A stretch of 64,000 nucleotides of DNA from Episyrphus balteatus (Eukaryota > Arthropoda > Insecta > Diptera > Syrphidae). A model generated the notes under the pieces. It worked only from the letters and a program-made list of their open reading frames with translations, ran no database searches and had not been told where the DNA came from. The stretch covers positions 88,039,120-88,103,119 of the forward strand of contig NC_079136.1 in NCBI RefSeq assembly GCF_945859705.1. Direction: 5' to 3'. Made by a program: the position numbers and the translations under genes. This document shows, piece by piece, positions 48,601 through 60,330 of the stretch; within the stretch, counting starts at the first letter, position 1; each line of letters opens with the position of its first letter.

Positions 48601-50945
48601 AAAATACCGTCATCACCTTTTTTAAAAATTAAGTTTCTTTTATCAATTTAAGAAGAATTGAGCAATATAAAAGCACGGTTTTTATAGTAAATTTGATGAG
48701 GAATATGCTTTTCGCATACAAAATTATTTAAGCTTTAAAAAAATTAAAAACTAAAAGAGCTTATTTTTTTAATAAAGGGGAGCGCGCAACCCCTAAACAT
48801 CATCGAAAAATTCTGAAAAAATTAGGGTAGCATTATTTTGTGTCGAGAAAACAAGTTATCTGTAGAGCAAATCAAAATAATGAAAAATATTTTTTTTTGG
48901 TCCACCCTAATGTACATTAATGTGGTCCACGTTACAAGGCAAAAAAATTAACCATATAAATCATTAGTTTCCCACCTGTAATTTTGTTAAACACATCGAT
49001 ACCAACATATATGCTGAAAGTTTTAGTCTTTCAAGTTTTGGGAAGAGGGCGCTCATCAGCTTTGAAGTATAAGATTTTGTAACACCTATTTACATTATGT
49101 ATGATAATATCGTATTTGGACATGTTTTGTAGTTGGAATTTCGCTAAAAAATGATTATCCACAAGCTTTCGACAACCTAGTAAATGTCGAGCTTCTAATT
49201 TTGTATTCATAATTTTTTTTTTAATTTGGCCAAAAAATAAATTAACAGACAAATTTAAATAAACAATATGAATATGTCAAAAATATCAAGTAAATAACGG
49301 TTTTTATATAAACAAAAGGAATATCATGAATAACATGAACAATTATACTAAATCCCAACTAACTTCACCAGCTAAACTTGAATAAGATAATTTTTTAATT
49401 ATGGACACCTGCCTACAACAGCATTCAAGCAAAAACTTTAAGCTTTTTGAGCGCCCAGTTTCACTTGAGCTAAAAAGCTGATACTTTTAATACCTATTTA
49501 ATACAAAATACATAAATATCAAGATTTTAAATGGGGAACAACGAAAATTTGAAATCCAAAAAATGGCATCACCCTAATGTTAATATTATGTCTATTCAAT
49601 ATTATAATAATATACTTTATCTTAAAAACACTTTGCTTCCTTATTTTTTGAAGATATGTACCTATGTTTTGATTTTTCTGTTTATTGAAATTTTTTTTAT
49701 TTCTGATAGAATTAATTCTTTTTTTGTTTTTAATTTTGAAATCCGAAATTTATACCTACTCATAGTTTAAAGGATCTATCAAAAGTATAAAAGCTTATAG
49801 CATATTTCCACATGTTTCAATGTACATATGTACATATTTTAACAGTCTGGCATCTAATCGAATTTGAAACTCAGTGGAGAAACAAATTTTATTAAATTCT
49901 AAAATTGTACCTAATTTTAAATATACCTTTCAAGAAGAAGATCACGGTTCTTTAATGGAGGAACATTATTGTTATTATGAAGGAAACTATCGAAGAACTA
50001 AAAGTAAGTAGCTTCTTATATATGTAAATTATACTCAAGCGTAATTTACGATCTCTTCATATTGGTCGAATTTTTCTACAACTTTTGCCAAGTTTATTTC
50101 GTAAATTCAAGTTCATATAAATTCGAATTGCCTGTATATCTATTTCATCAGATCTTTATTTACAAAATATAAATATAATTATATATATATTTTTTTTTTA
50201 CAAAAAATAATGAAGCAATGGTTAACTCCCAAGAAAATTTATTCTTTAATTTTATCTCATCAGTGACAGTATACCCTTATACTCGCATAGTATGTTTTTT
50301 TTTTTTTTTTTTTTGTGAGTGCGCGCCGCATTGCACTTAGTGGCAACGATGCGACGACGAAGTGACTTTATTGAACATCTGTGCTGATTTTTCAAGAGAA
50401 TTTTGTAATACCTAAGCTTTATTCATTATTATGACAGCTTTAATGGGATAAATTTATATGCGATTGCATAATAATAATAGTTACGTTGTCGTTAACTTAT
50501 AAGTTTTGAACTTTACAATGTCTTGTTAAAATAATCATACCTATATGAATTTTAAATACAATTAATCGTGTTGAGGGCTATTTTGATTTTAAATGACATT
50601 ATCAACTTGAATGACTAAATTTATCTTACAAATGTTATAAAATAATGAACTAATTTAAAACAAATAGATTTTCTTATGACATCACTTCTTATCGCTTTCA
50701 ACATTCAATAAAAAGATTTTTGAATACATTTAAAATAAGTAATATATACACAATTCACACGTGTTATACAAATTTTATAAATTTTTAAGCTATCATTTAT
50801 TATATTTGTAACATTCTTTTTGTACAAAAAAAACATTATTTTACTTTAGTGCCAAAATGAAGGAAAATTCGAAAAAAAAACATTTTGGAATTTAAATAAT
50901 ACCTACTTTGTTTTGTTTTTTTTTTTTTTTTTTGGAAAATTCATC
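48601..50945. other. AT-rich intronic DNA
   Basis: No exon is recognised. 49900-50480 is slightly more complex, with a T-run at 50296-50314 and the GCGACGACG word near 50351. Open frames are short and A/T-driven. Confidence 0.35.
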
Positions 50946-51449
50946 TGTAGTCCAGTAAATTTAGGTTTTATCTGCGGAAAAATTCCTACAGGACTGAATT
51001 TTGGTACATATAAACCTTCGTTACGACGCGTCGTAACGAAGGTTTATATGTACCAAAAAAACGTCGCGACGTTGTAATGAAGATGTCAAAAATCGACATT
51101 GATATCGTGCCGGCGTTAGACGGGTCAAAAGGTCACGAAAATCAGTTTTTCGCTTATATCTCGCGACGTGTTGCTCGTAGGTCAATAAGGGTCTATGGAA
51201 AAATTGTTCGTCATAAAATTATCTACAAATACTGCCTTATCCATTTTTCTGTAACATTAACCGTCGCGTGATATCAGCGAAAAACTGATTTTTGACCCGT
51301 ATAACTTCTAACGCCGCCGGCACGATATCAATGTCGATTTTTCACATCTTCATTACAACGTCGTAACGAAGGTGTATACCAAAATTGAGCCCAGTAGCTA
51401 TTTTTCCGCAGATTAGGGTTAAAAATGCCTAAAATTACTGGACTACTGG
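50946..51449. repeat. Palindromic element of about 0.5 kb
   Basis: The left arm (from 'tgtagtccagtaaatttagg') and the right arm (complement of 'aaaattactggactact') are inverted copies. Shared inner words include 'tctgcggaaaaat', 'gatatcgtgccggcg' and 'cagtttttcgc'. The left arm contains an extra perfect palindrome (51001-51056) that the right arm lacks. The plus-strand frame at 51077-51271 is incidental. Confidence 0.75.
51001..51056. repeat. Perfect 56-bp palindrome
   Basis: TTGGTACATATAAACCTTCG runs into TTACGACG, immediately followed by its exact reverse complement with no loop, centred on ACGCGT at 51026-51031. A zero-loop perfect palindrome of this length is usually unstable in cloning and replication. 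Confidence 0.95.
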
Positions 51450-51705
51450 TTCAAAACAGACCAATGAAGTTTCTTAAAACCATTTAAGAAAATATTTTTC
51501 TAAATTTAATAGTAAATTTTATGTTATTTAATTAATTTTATATAAAATTAAATTAAAAATATTCTTTTCTGAACTTTAACATTAAAAGCTTTAACATTCT
51601 AGAAATAAAAATATTTGCTGCTTTAATTCCTTCTTAGATCAAAGAAACAGCGATTCTTTGGTTGATCGCTATACTACATTTTTAATGTAGAGTCATTTCT
51701 TAATA

Positions 51706-53085
51706 AAATGCACGACTGGATAACACGAACTTGCTCTAAGAGTTCAAGTTGCTTAAGTTTTTACGATTTTTTATACAGAAATTTGAGAAATGAAGGTACC
51801 TATGTATGTATTAAAAAAAAAAAAGAGGTTGTCTGTAAAGCCGGTTTACGAACGATGATTTTACGTGATAACGTCGTAAGAAAACAGGTTGTGTGCTTTT
51901 AAAATGAGTCAATTGAAGCGTTTATTTATTTCAAACAATCATAATTTACAAGAAAAAGCTTTTTTTCTCATTATATTAATTTTTTATTTTAAAAGCTTAC
52001 AAAAAAAAAAATTATACCATTAAAAAGCCAAATATTTTTTATAAATAATAAAACCATTTTTAAATTTTTACAATGCGCAAAAAGTATTAAAATAATTTAT
52101 TAAAAACAATCATTTCTTATGAAAAAAGTGAAAAAATCATTTCCATCACCCAAAAATTCATTTTTTTGATATAACAACCTATAATAAATTTTATACCACC
52201 TGAAACCTTATTGTATATCTACGAAATAAATTTCATTTATTTATCTGTTAAAGAAAAAAAGATAAAAATAAAAAAACGGTTAAAAAAGGTCAAACAATTT
52301 GGGACAAAAAAACTTGTTTTTCCCGTTATTCGGTCAAAAACCATTTTGAAATACCAATTTGCAATTTGCACATGTATGCGCACAATCATAAACTACATGT
52401 TCTATATGCTTGAGATTTTTTGAATGCTACAAAAAATTTAAAAAAATAAAAACTCACCCAAAAATACCCCAAAATAAGTAGGTGTTTTTCGAAAATTCTT
52501 CTTTCGAAACGCAGAGACTTAAAAAAAAATTCGTATCAGACCCCTAACTTTTTTTTTATTATCTTTCGAATGACGTTTTTCAAATTGTCAAAAAAAATTC
52601 CCCTACCTATAATCACTACTTTGTCAAAGGTCTACCTCATGTTTTAGTTTAAGAAAACCATTAATAGCTTGGTTTTGAAATTTTTTAGAATTTTTTCAAT
52701 ACCATTGTCAGTCTTGCAATAAATTTATCTATTGATTAAAATAAATTCAACTCTTTACATTGTCGCGTTTAGAAAATTCAGACTCGTTAGAGCCGTTTTT
52801 AAAAAAAACTAATTTTTTATAAATATTTTTTGGAAAAAAAATTGGTATGCCATTTTGTAGAAATAACTAATCAATATCTAAAACTAAAATTTAAAAAAAA
52901 ATTCAATATTCTGTTTTCGAAAATTTGATTTTTCAAAAAAAAAAATTTCAAAATTTTTTGAAAAATCCAAAAATTATTTTTTTCAAAATTTTTTTTATGG
53001 CTTATATTGAAATTATATAAATGCTTTCCTAGAAAAAGTTTCGTTGAAATTGAATTAATAGTTTCGAAGCGATTCGGATTAAAAA
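51706..53085 (+). mobile_element. Family A repeat, copy 3, split by a family B insertion
   Basis: The 5' piece 51706-51821 starts 'aaaatgcacgactggataac' and 'acgaacttgctc'. Family A sequence resumes at about 52773 with 'tcgttagagccgttttt' and 'ttggtatgccattttgtag' and ends near 53085, where another A copy begins. Between them lies family B copy 2. The late part of A with the microsatellite is absent from this copy. Confidence 0.55.
51822..52772 (+). mobile_element. Family B repeat, copy 2, nested in family A
   Basis: Begins 'gaggttgtctgtaaagccgg' and 'acgtgataacgtcgtaag' exactly as copy 1, runs parallel to it through 'aagtaggtgtttttcgaaaa' and 'tcgaaacgcagag', and stops at 'cattgtcgcgtttagaa', earlier than copy 1. 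Its far end is therefore missing relative to copy 1. Confidence 0.6.
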
Positions 53086-53879
53086 TAAAATGCACGACCG
53101 GGTCGCACGAACTTTCTCTTGGAGTTAAAGTTGCTTAAATTTTTAAGACTTTTTATATAGAAATTTGAAAAAAAAAATAAAATTCGTTTAAAAAAAAAAT
53201 AAAATAAAATCTGAAATTGAATTGCCCTCCAAAACAAGTATGCAGTTTTGATTGATATATTAACGTGTATTTTTAGAAAAAAAAATTTCAAAATCGTTAG
53301 AGCCGTTTTTTAAAAAAACAATTTTTTATAAATAATTTTTTGGAAAAAAAGTTTGAAAATAATATTGGTATGCCATTTTGTAGAAATCACTAATCAACAT
53401 CTAAAAACAAAATTACAAAAAAATTCAATGTCCCGTTTTCGAAAATTTGATTTTTCAAAAAAAAATTTTCAAATTTTTTTTAAAAATCCAAAAATTCTTT
53501 TTTTTGAAATTTAATTTTTGGTTTATATTAAAATTATATAAATTCTTCTTCGCAAAAAGTTTCGTTGAAATCGAATAAGAAGTTTCAGAGATATTCGAAT
53601 TTGAAAAAAACGGTTCTATGGCAGGTACCGTTAATAATGATTTTCAAAAAAAAATTTTTTCATTGAAATATAGACCTTAGCTTAAAACTAAACTTAAAAC
53701 TAAAATCGTTGGAGCCGTTTTCGAGATATTTCAATTTTACTAAAATCTTTATATGACAAGTACCGTTATTTTTGGTCCAAAAAAATTAATTCCAAAAACC
53801 CCTCTGGAGAGTCGCCAAATAACGCTACATACCAAGTTTGACATTAATCGGTCCATCCGTTTAGGCTGTAGGTCCTTAT

Positions 53880-53880
<1 letters not shown>

Positions 53881-53929
<49 letters not shown>

Positions 53930-53930
53930 T
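53881..53930. repeat. (GACA)n tetramer run leading into the octamer array
   Basis: About twelve GACA units immediately precede the octamer array. A shorter (GACA)n run also follows it at 54707-54733. The octamer GACTGACA differs from two GACA units by one base, so the array probably arose from the tetramer. Confidence 0.92.
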
Positions 53931-54710
53931 GACAGACTGACAGACTGACAGACTGACAGACTGACAGACTGACAGACTGACAGACTGACAGACTGACAGA
54001 CTGACAGACTGACAGACTGACAGACTGACAGACTGACAGACTGACAGACTGACAGACTGACAGACTGACAGACTGACAGACTGACAGACTGACAGACTGA
54101 CAGACTGACAGACTGACAGACTGACAGACTGACAGACTGACAGACTGACAGACTGACAGACTGACAGACTGACAGACTGACAGACTGACAGACTGACAGA
54201 CTGACAGACTGACAGACTGACAGACTGACAGACTGACAGACTGACAGACTGACAGACTGACAGACTGACAGACTGACAGACTGACAGACTGACAGACTGA
54301 CAGACTGACAGACTGACAGACTGACAGACTGACAGACTGACAGACTGACAGACTGACAGACTGACAGACTGACAGACTGACAGACTGACAGACTGACAGA
54401 CTGACAGACTGACAGACTGACAGACTGACAGACTGACAGACTGACAGACTGACAGACTGACAGACTGACAGACTGACAGACTGACAGACTGACAGACTGA
54501 CAGACTGACAGACTGACAGACTGACAGACTGACAGACTGACAGACTGACAGACTGACAGACTGACAGACTGACAGACTGACAGACTGACAGACTGACAGA
54601 CTGACAGACTGACAGACTGACAGACTGACAGACTGACAGACTGACAGACTGACAGACTGACAGACTGACAGACTGACAGACTGACAGACTGACAGACTGA
54701 CAGACTGACA
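53927..54710. repeat. Octamer microsatellite (GACTGACA)x98
   Basis: 784 bases of uninterrupted 8-mers, by eye without a single variant. All frames are open on the minus strand and give an eight-residue Ser/Val/Cys/Gln/Leu period. The length may be limited by the sequencing or assembly method. Confidence 0.95.
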
Positions 54711-54780
54711 GACAGACAGACAGACAGACAGACGGACTTCCGGGACCCACTTTTTTGGCATTGTCTACCATCGTAATGTC

Positions 54781-56798
54781 ATGGAAAAATGTTATCTCAA
54801 CTTTTTTTTTGTTGTACGAATGCATAACTTGATATATAGTACCTATATCGCAAGTAAAAATAAAAACGGTTATATGGCAGGAACCGTTATTTTTGGGCCA
54901 AAAACAACTCTGGAGAAGGTTTACACACGACAATTTGTAGAAAATTACAAATTGATAATAATTTATTATTGTGTAAGCCCGGTAAATATTAAAAAATGAC
55001 AATTTATTTTGAACTGTCGCAAAATCTACAACAATTTTTGAATTTTCGGATCATAAAAAAATGTCATGACAGTGAATTGTCAGGTATTTTTTGAGTGTTC
55101 TCACTAATGTCCCGAAAAATTTTTAGTGACAATTGGGACAAGGAATTGAGTGACGATCAAGTATTGGTAGGAAGTGACATGTTACAGTAAATCGGGAGAA
55201 AAAGCTTTTGAATCATTAAAAAATTGCATTGATTCTATTTCTACTAGGTAATACAAAAAATCGATAATAATTTAATAAACTTCAAAAAATCATCGATTTG
55301 TCTCTTAAAATGATTTCTCTCTGAACTACCACTTAACACAAGTAGATTCTGACAAAAAATTCTCAAAACCTTCACCTCCCAATGTACCCAACATTAAAAC
55401 TAAACAAATAAAAAATATAAAAAATTAAACAAAAAAAAAAAATCATAACAAAATATAAATAATAACAAGATCTCCACGAGATGATAAATCACTCCAGACT
55501 TGCGGTCCAGAGATCTATTGTGCAGTATTCATAACAATAATAGTTAAATATGCTATTACTCTTGCGCTCTGTTTTCCCATATATACCTAACCTAACAGCG
55601 ACAGCGTATAGCGCTTCACGTCGCTAAAGGTCCTACAAGCTGCTAACAAACACCGAAGAACACATCTATCTATACATCATTTATCTGTATACGACTCGAA
55701 AAGTAATGGAGAATTTGCAACGAGCCCAACTAAGTGCCTCCATTAGATTGGTTACCCTCCTGTCTTCGTCCCCGTGTCCGGTCTTCTCTCTTTCAATTTC
55801 CATCCCGGTCGCGGTCAGCGAGTTGACTTGACGTGTATACAGCGAGAATTATTACCCAAAACATTTGTTTTATATAGACAACAACAAGAACGTCAATGGA
55901 AGTGAGGGTATAATATCTATCTGGGTACAAAATCAATGTTGTGTTTTTTTTTTCGGGTATTAGGGTAGAAGTAGAAGTTTTGCTTTTATTATTTATTGCG
56001 CTCATGCTTTTTCTGGCAACTTTAGATTTTTTTATAATATTTGGTAAAAAAAAAAAAAAAAAATATTTATATCTTTTAGGGGTCATAATGGACGGTTTGG
56101 AGTTCGAGTTGGTTAATACAATTTTTTTTATTCAGGGGATTTATGGTTGAGCTGATTGCGAAATTTATGTTTAGTCACTTTAGTGGCAAGAAAACGTCAA
56201 TTTTGTGATCATTATTGTTTTGCTGTCGTCAACGGTTTTGTTTTTCTTATTCTCAATTTTTGTTTGTTGAAAGTCGTTGAGATACTTTAGCTTGAGGTTA
56301 TATGACTTAGATACCTTTACCAATGCAATTTTGTGTTTCTGCTCAAGAAGGGGCAATGATTGCGTAAGTTATTTTTTAACGGGTTAATAAGTCAAAATGC
56401 AATCGTAATTTAGAATTTGCGGACAGAAAGTCATTTCAGGCACTATCAAAAAGATATTTAAGATCATTGAGTGCTGCTTTTTTTTACGACGGACTTCTTA
56501 AGATAATATGAAACCGATATCACATAAAAAAATTTAGAGTATAAGATACCAAAGTAAACTGTAAGAAGTGCGATACATGTGGATTGGTTTAAAACTCGGT
56601 ACAATTTACAATTGCTAGCAAAATAAAATAAAATAAAATAATGAACAATAACCTAGCAATATGCGTCATTTTAAACTTGTTCAATTTTTTTTTAAATTAT
56701 ACTTCCAACAAATTCGCGCTGTAAAGTGGTGGTCTGTAAAGTCGGTTATCACTGAAAAGCTTAGTTATATGCCTTAACTATATGCTTCAATCAAATGC
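54781..56798. other. Intronic DNA with a low-repeat middle
   Basis: 55480-56350 is complex, with moderate GC content, T and A runs near 55945 and 56047, and no repeats recognised. It is a candidate regulatory block. The flanks are AT-rich. No splice-bounded protein-like frame was found. Confidence 0.35.
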
Positions 56799-57180
56799 AG
56801 GGTGTCCCAAAAGTCAACGTCGAAACGAAAACGGTAGATAAAGTCGGTGGTGACAGTTAACAGAAAAATAATTTAAAGAAAAAATTGTCTTATGGGCATT
56901 CGAAAAAAAAAATCGAAAAAATGGTCACCCTGTGACGCACAGTGAGCCTGAACAATTTTAAGGTTGACCTAAAATGACGACAAAAACTAAAGATGAGGCC
57001 TTGTTCCTGAAGGCCTCAGCAATAATAATCCGTTTTTACCAAAATCGGATTCGCTTCCTTTTTCGAGATTCCCCCCGTAAACGTTTTTTTTTCGAGAAAA
57101 ATTCATATCAACGCAAGGCTCGAGTACGATAACTTAGGCGCCGAGAATTTAAAACGGTTTTTAGTAGATGTATTCAATAC
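56799..57180 (+). repeat. Dispersed repeat terminus beginning CAGGGTGTCCC
   Basis: CAGGGTGTCCCAAAAGTCAA at 56799 matches the general form of the terminus at 24050. Downstream 'caccctgtgacgcac' near 56926 carries the complement CACCCTG, so 56799-56932 could be a short element of about 134 bases with seven-base inverted ends. The class is uncertain. Confidence 0.4.
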
Positions 57181-57189
57181 AATCATTTT

Positions 57190-57420
57190 TTGTTCTGGGA
57201 GGGAGGGTCTATGTCCCCCCCTTTAGGCGGGAGGGGCAATCTTCTAAAAAATCAAACAAAAAATTATTAAAAAACAATGGCAACACTTAAAGTTATGAAT
57301 GATACCTTTTTCAAAAGCTAGAATTGTACACTTAATTATAGTTTTTAAACCAAGTTATTTTAAACAGTTGTTTTCGAAATAATCGATTTCAAAGTCAACA
57401 ATTGTGAAAAAGAAGTTTAA
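57190..57420 (-). repeat. Inverted partner of the repeat at 48360-48600
   Basis: Contains 'tttaggcgggaggggcaa', 'ggcaacacttaaagttatga' and 'cgaaataatcgatttcaaag', matching the complement of 48360-48600 with substitutions. It is non-coding. Confidence 0.6.
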
Positions 57421-57657
57421 AAAAATACATTGAATACTATTTTTGTCAAGACTTTGGGTTTCATTACTGGATAAATTGATAAAGTAAACTACCTCAATAA
57501 ATTCCTTATCAAATACTGAAAACCATATGTTTCTATGCCTTCTAGTTTTTGAGAAAATTGAAAAATAGGAAAACTACTTTCTTTATCTTATTTTTATTTT
57601 CTTGGCTATTTTGCTTTGCCATTATCAAAAATCAAAAATTAAAAAGTACTGTGCTTA

Positions 57658-57753
57658 GGGTCAGTTTGTTCACAGTCGATTATCTTTTAATCAAGGATTA
57701 TTCCATAGAAAAATCTTTGGTTAAAAGATAATCGAGTGTGAACAAACCGGCCG
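57658..57753. mobile_element. 96-bp hairpin MITE
   Basis: The left arm 'gggtcagtttgttcacagtc', then 'gattatctttta', pairs with the right arm 'taaaagataatcgagtgtga', then 'acaaaccggcc', with few mismatches and a loop of about 25 bases. Such near-complete fold-back is typical of very small non-autonomous DNA elements. The surrounding 57421-58234 is AT-rich with nothing else recognised. Confidence 0.72.
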
Positions 57754-58234
57754 TAAATCTACTTCGATTCCATGAATTTGTTTTATTTCCATTTAAAATT
57801 GGATCTTAAAAATAAAATTTCTTAGTACCAGTGTGGTACCAGAACGCTCATTAGTGAGCCTGATAAAGAAAGTAGTTTTCCTATTTTTCAAGTTATTTAG
57901 CAAGTTATCTTAAAAGTTGGTGTTTTCAGTTCTCTTTTCAAAATGGTATAACATTGTTGAGAATAATCCATAAATAACGAAAAAAAAATTTTTATTAGAT
58001 AATCCTTTTTTTATTAGGTAATTTTTCTATACATATTATATATATTAAATTTTTCTAGCCTTTCAGAACTGCATTTGTATTTTTAGAAGTAGTATCTATG
58101 TAGTAAAATGCTGATTTAAAAAAAAATAAAAAATTAATGAATACTCGAAGGGTAATAGTTGGTAGGCTACGTTATTTAGCATAGGTTTACCTATGCATGA
58201 AAAAAGTGGATAAACCTATCCTTTTGGTTTTTTG

Positions 58235-58580
58235 ATCGGGAATGGCGACCGTAAAACACCGCGTTACCAAAGCAAGTTCGTAATAAACTCTCTACGACCT
58301 AGCGTTTAGAAAATAAATTTATTTGGCTAAAAATCGTATTCAAACCTTATTTACCCTGTTTAATGATTAAATTTTTAAAAATCATATCATAGTCCTCACG
58401 TTTAGAATATAACCTTTCAAATGAGCTGTAGTAGATTTTTCCATCTATGTATAACAGTTTATGTTAATATGAAATTGCAATTAAAACACATTGCTAACTG
58501 CAAATGGAACGTGAGGTTGAGTCATGGTTTTTCGTGTATGCAACGATTTAAAAACCGTTATCACGTCAAAAGTTTTATCA
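58235..58580 (+). mobile_element. Family B fragment, 3' part
   Basis: 'cctttcaaatgagctgtagt' and 'cgatttaaaaaccgttatca', then 'cgtcaaaag', parallel the last 300 bases of copy 1 (32560-32850). The first part of the family is missing. Divergence is high. Confidence 0.5.
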
Positions 58581-58989
58581 AAATACGTATGACAAACTAA
58601 TTTTAACAACTTATCATCATTATAATTCAAAAGCAGAAATATGATTTTATGTTAATAGTGAAAAGGCTATTTTTTAGGTCAAAAATAAAAAAAAAAATTG
58701 TTTAGATTTTCAAACACAAAATTCTATAATTCTTGTCGAAAAAATGCATTTTAAAATATTTGCTGCATCGTGTGAGACATCAAAATACAAATGAAATCCT
58801 GTTATTTTTACTTGCGATAGGAACTAAAGGGTAAGATTAGGATTCGGATAAAAATCGAAGTCGAAATAACAATAAGACATTATGAAATTATTACGATGAT
58901 AGATAATGCAAAAAAAGTGAGGCTCGCAAATATGTCTGTCTGAGTGTGTGTCTGCTTATCTCCTTCTCGAGCTGCAGCCTAAACTACAA

Positions 58990-60330
58990 CACTCTGCGTT
59001 TCGAAATATGAATTTTTGAAAAACACCTTTATATTTAGGGGTATTTTTGGGTAATTTTTTATTTTTAGCTTTTTTTGGGAGCGATCAAAAAATCTAAAAC
59101 TTATAAAAGGTTATAGTAGGTTTTGGCCATATGCATACATGTGCAAAAACTTGGAATCGTTTAGTGAGTTTTGACTGAATAACGGAAGAAACAAGTTTTT
59201 AAAAAACACGTTTTTGACCGTTTTTAACCGATTTTCATCGTTTTTATTTTTATCTTTTTTTTTCTTTAATAGATACAGGAATAAAGTATATGGAGTAATG
59301 AGAGACCATGACTACGACTATATGTGTGCTAAGTTTCAATCATTTTCGTAAACACAATTTTGAGATAACGGTAAAATAAAATTTTAGAATTCAACAGGTT
59401 ATAACAGATAGAACAGATAGGTTAGCAGATAGAAATTTTATTAAGCTTTTATGAGCATCCTGATACAATTACCTTTCATTTGGTATTTCACACATAACGG
59501 TAGACTAACTTCAAGCTACACAATGTTAAATGAAGAAACTTGCGAAAAACCTCAAAACACCAGTGGAGATCTGTTGCCCCCCGAACAGCCACCAGTGTGG
59601 GAAGTACCGTAATCTCAGTCTGGAAATTCGACATGGTTGACTTTAAAAAATTCTAACTTCTCTTGTAGGCATCTTTGAAATGAGATTGATACGTCATTTG
59701 AAAGGTGAAACAATAAGCTTTCACATGGTATAATATATTATAGGTTGTTAGGGAAAAAATTCATTTAATAGCATGAGAACATAAAAATAAATGTTTTTTT
59801 TTTTTGCTTTTTTTAATGAAATTTGATCGAGTTCAAAAAATTCTAGCTTTTTTTGTAGATGTCTCATAGACCTGATCGATGTATATATATATGAGCTAAG
59901 ACAATAAGCTTTCAGATAGTATAAAATTTTTAACAGCTTGTTAGGGAAAAAAAAACGAATTAATGACGTGAAAAGATAAAAATTCATGTTTTTTTTTTGC
60001 TTTTTTTGATGAAAATGATTGTTTTCAATAAATTATTTTTTACTTTTTGCGCATTGTAAAAATTAAAAAAAGGTTTTATTCTTAAAAAGAAATACTTGGC
60101 TTTTAAATTGCATAATTTTTTTGTAAGCATTTAAAATAAAAAAATTAATATATAATGAGAAAATAAAAAAGGTATTTTATTTAGCTTTTTCTTGTAAATT
60201 ATGATTGGTTAAAATAAGTAAACGCTTCCATTGACTCATTTTAAACAAAAGCACACAACATGTTTTCTGACGACGTTATCACGTAAAATCATCGTCCGTA
60301 AACCGGCCTTACCTCTTTTTGAAATATTCT
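58990..60330 (-). mobile_element. Family B repeat, inverted copy
   Basis: Reading on the minus strand, it opens near 60325 with 'gtaaggccggtttacggacg' and 'atgattttacgtgataacgt' and runs to 'ctctgcgtttcgaaatatga' (complement) near 58995. This corresponds to the first ~750 bases of copy 1 plus extra internal sequence (59390-59700), including a second module of the 'gaaagcttattg' and 'aatttcatcaaaaa' type. Confidence 0.55.

Larger units (their letters stand above)
53086..54780 (+). mobile_element. Family A repeat, copy 4, with a greatly expanded microsatellite
   Basis: Same order as copy 1: 'aaaatgcacgaccgggtcgc', 'tcgttagagccgtttt', 'tggtatgccattttgtag', 'ggcaggtaccgtta', 'ccaaaaacccctctggagag', 'tcggtccatccgtttaggct', octamer array, 'ggacttccgggacccacttt'. 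The array is 98 units compared with 17 in copy 1. The 417- and 305-codon minus-strand frames are produced by the array and are not genes. After the end, near 54850-54920, another 'ggcaggaaccgttatttttg' fragment follows. Confidence 0.68.

Noticed and set aside
53749..55002. A 417-codon (and an overlapping 305-codon) minus-strand frame rich in Ser/Val/Cys/Gln
   Set aside because: It is a by-product of the (GACTGACA)n array; an 8-mer without stops keeps every frame open. There is no non-repeat domain.
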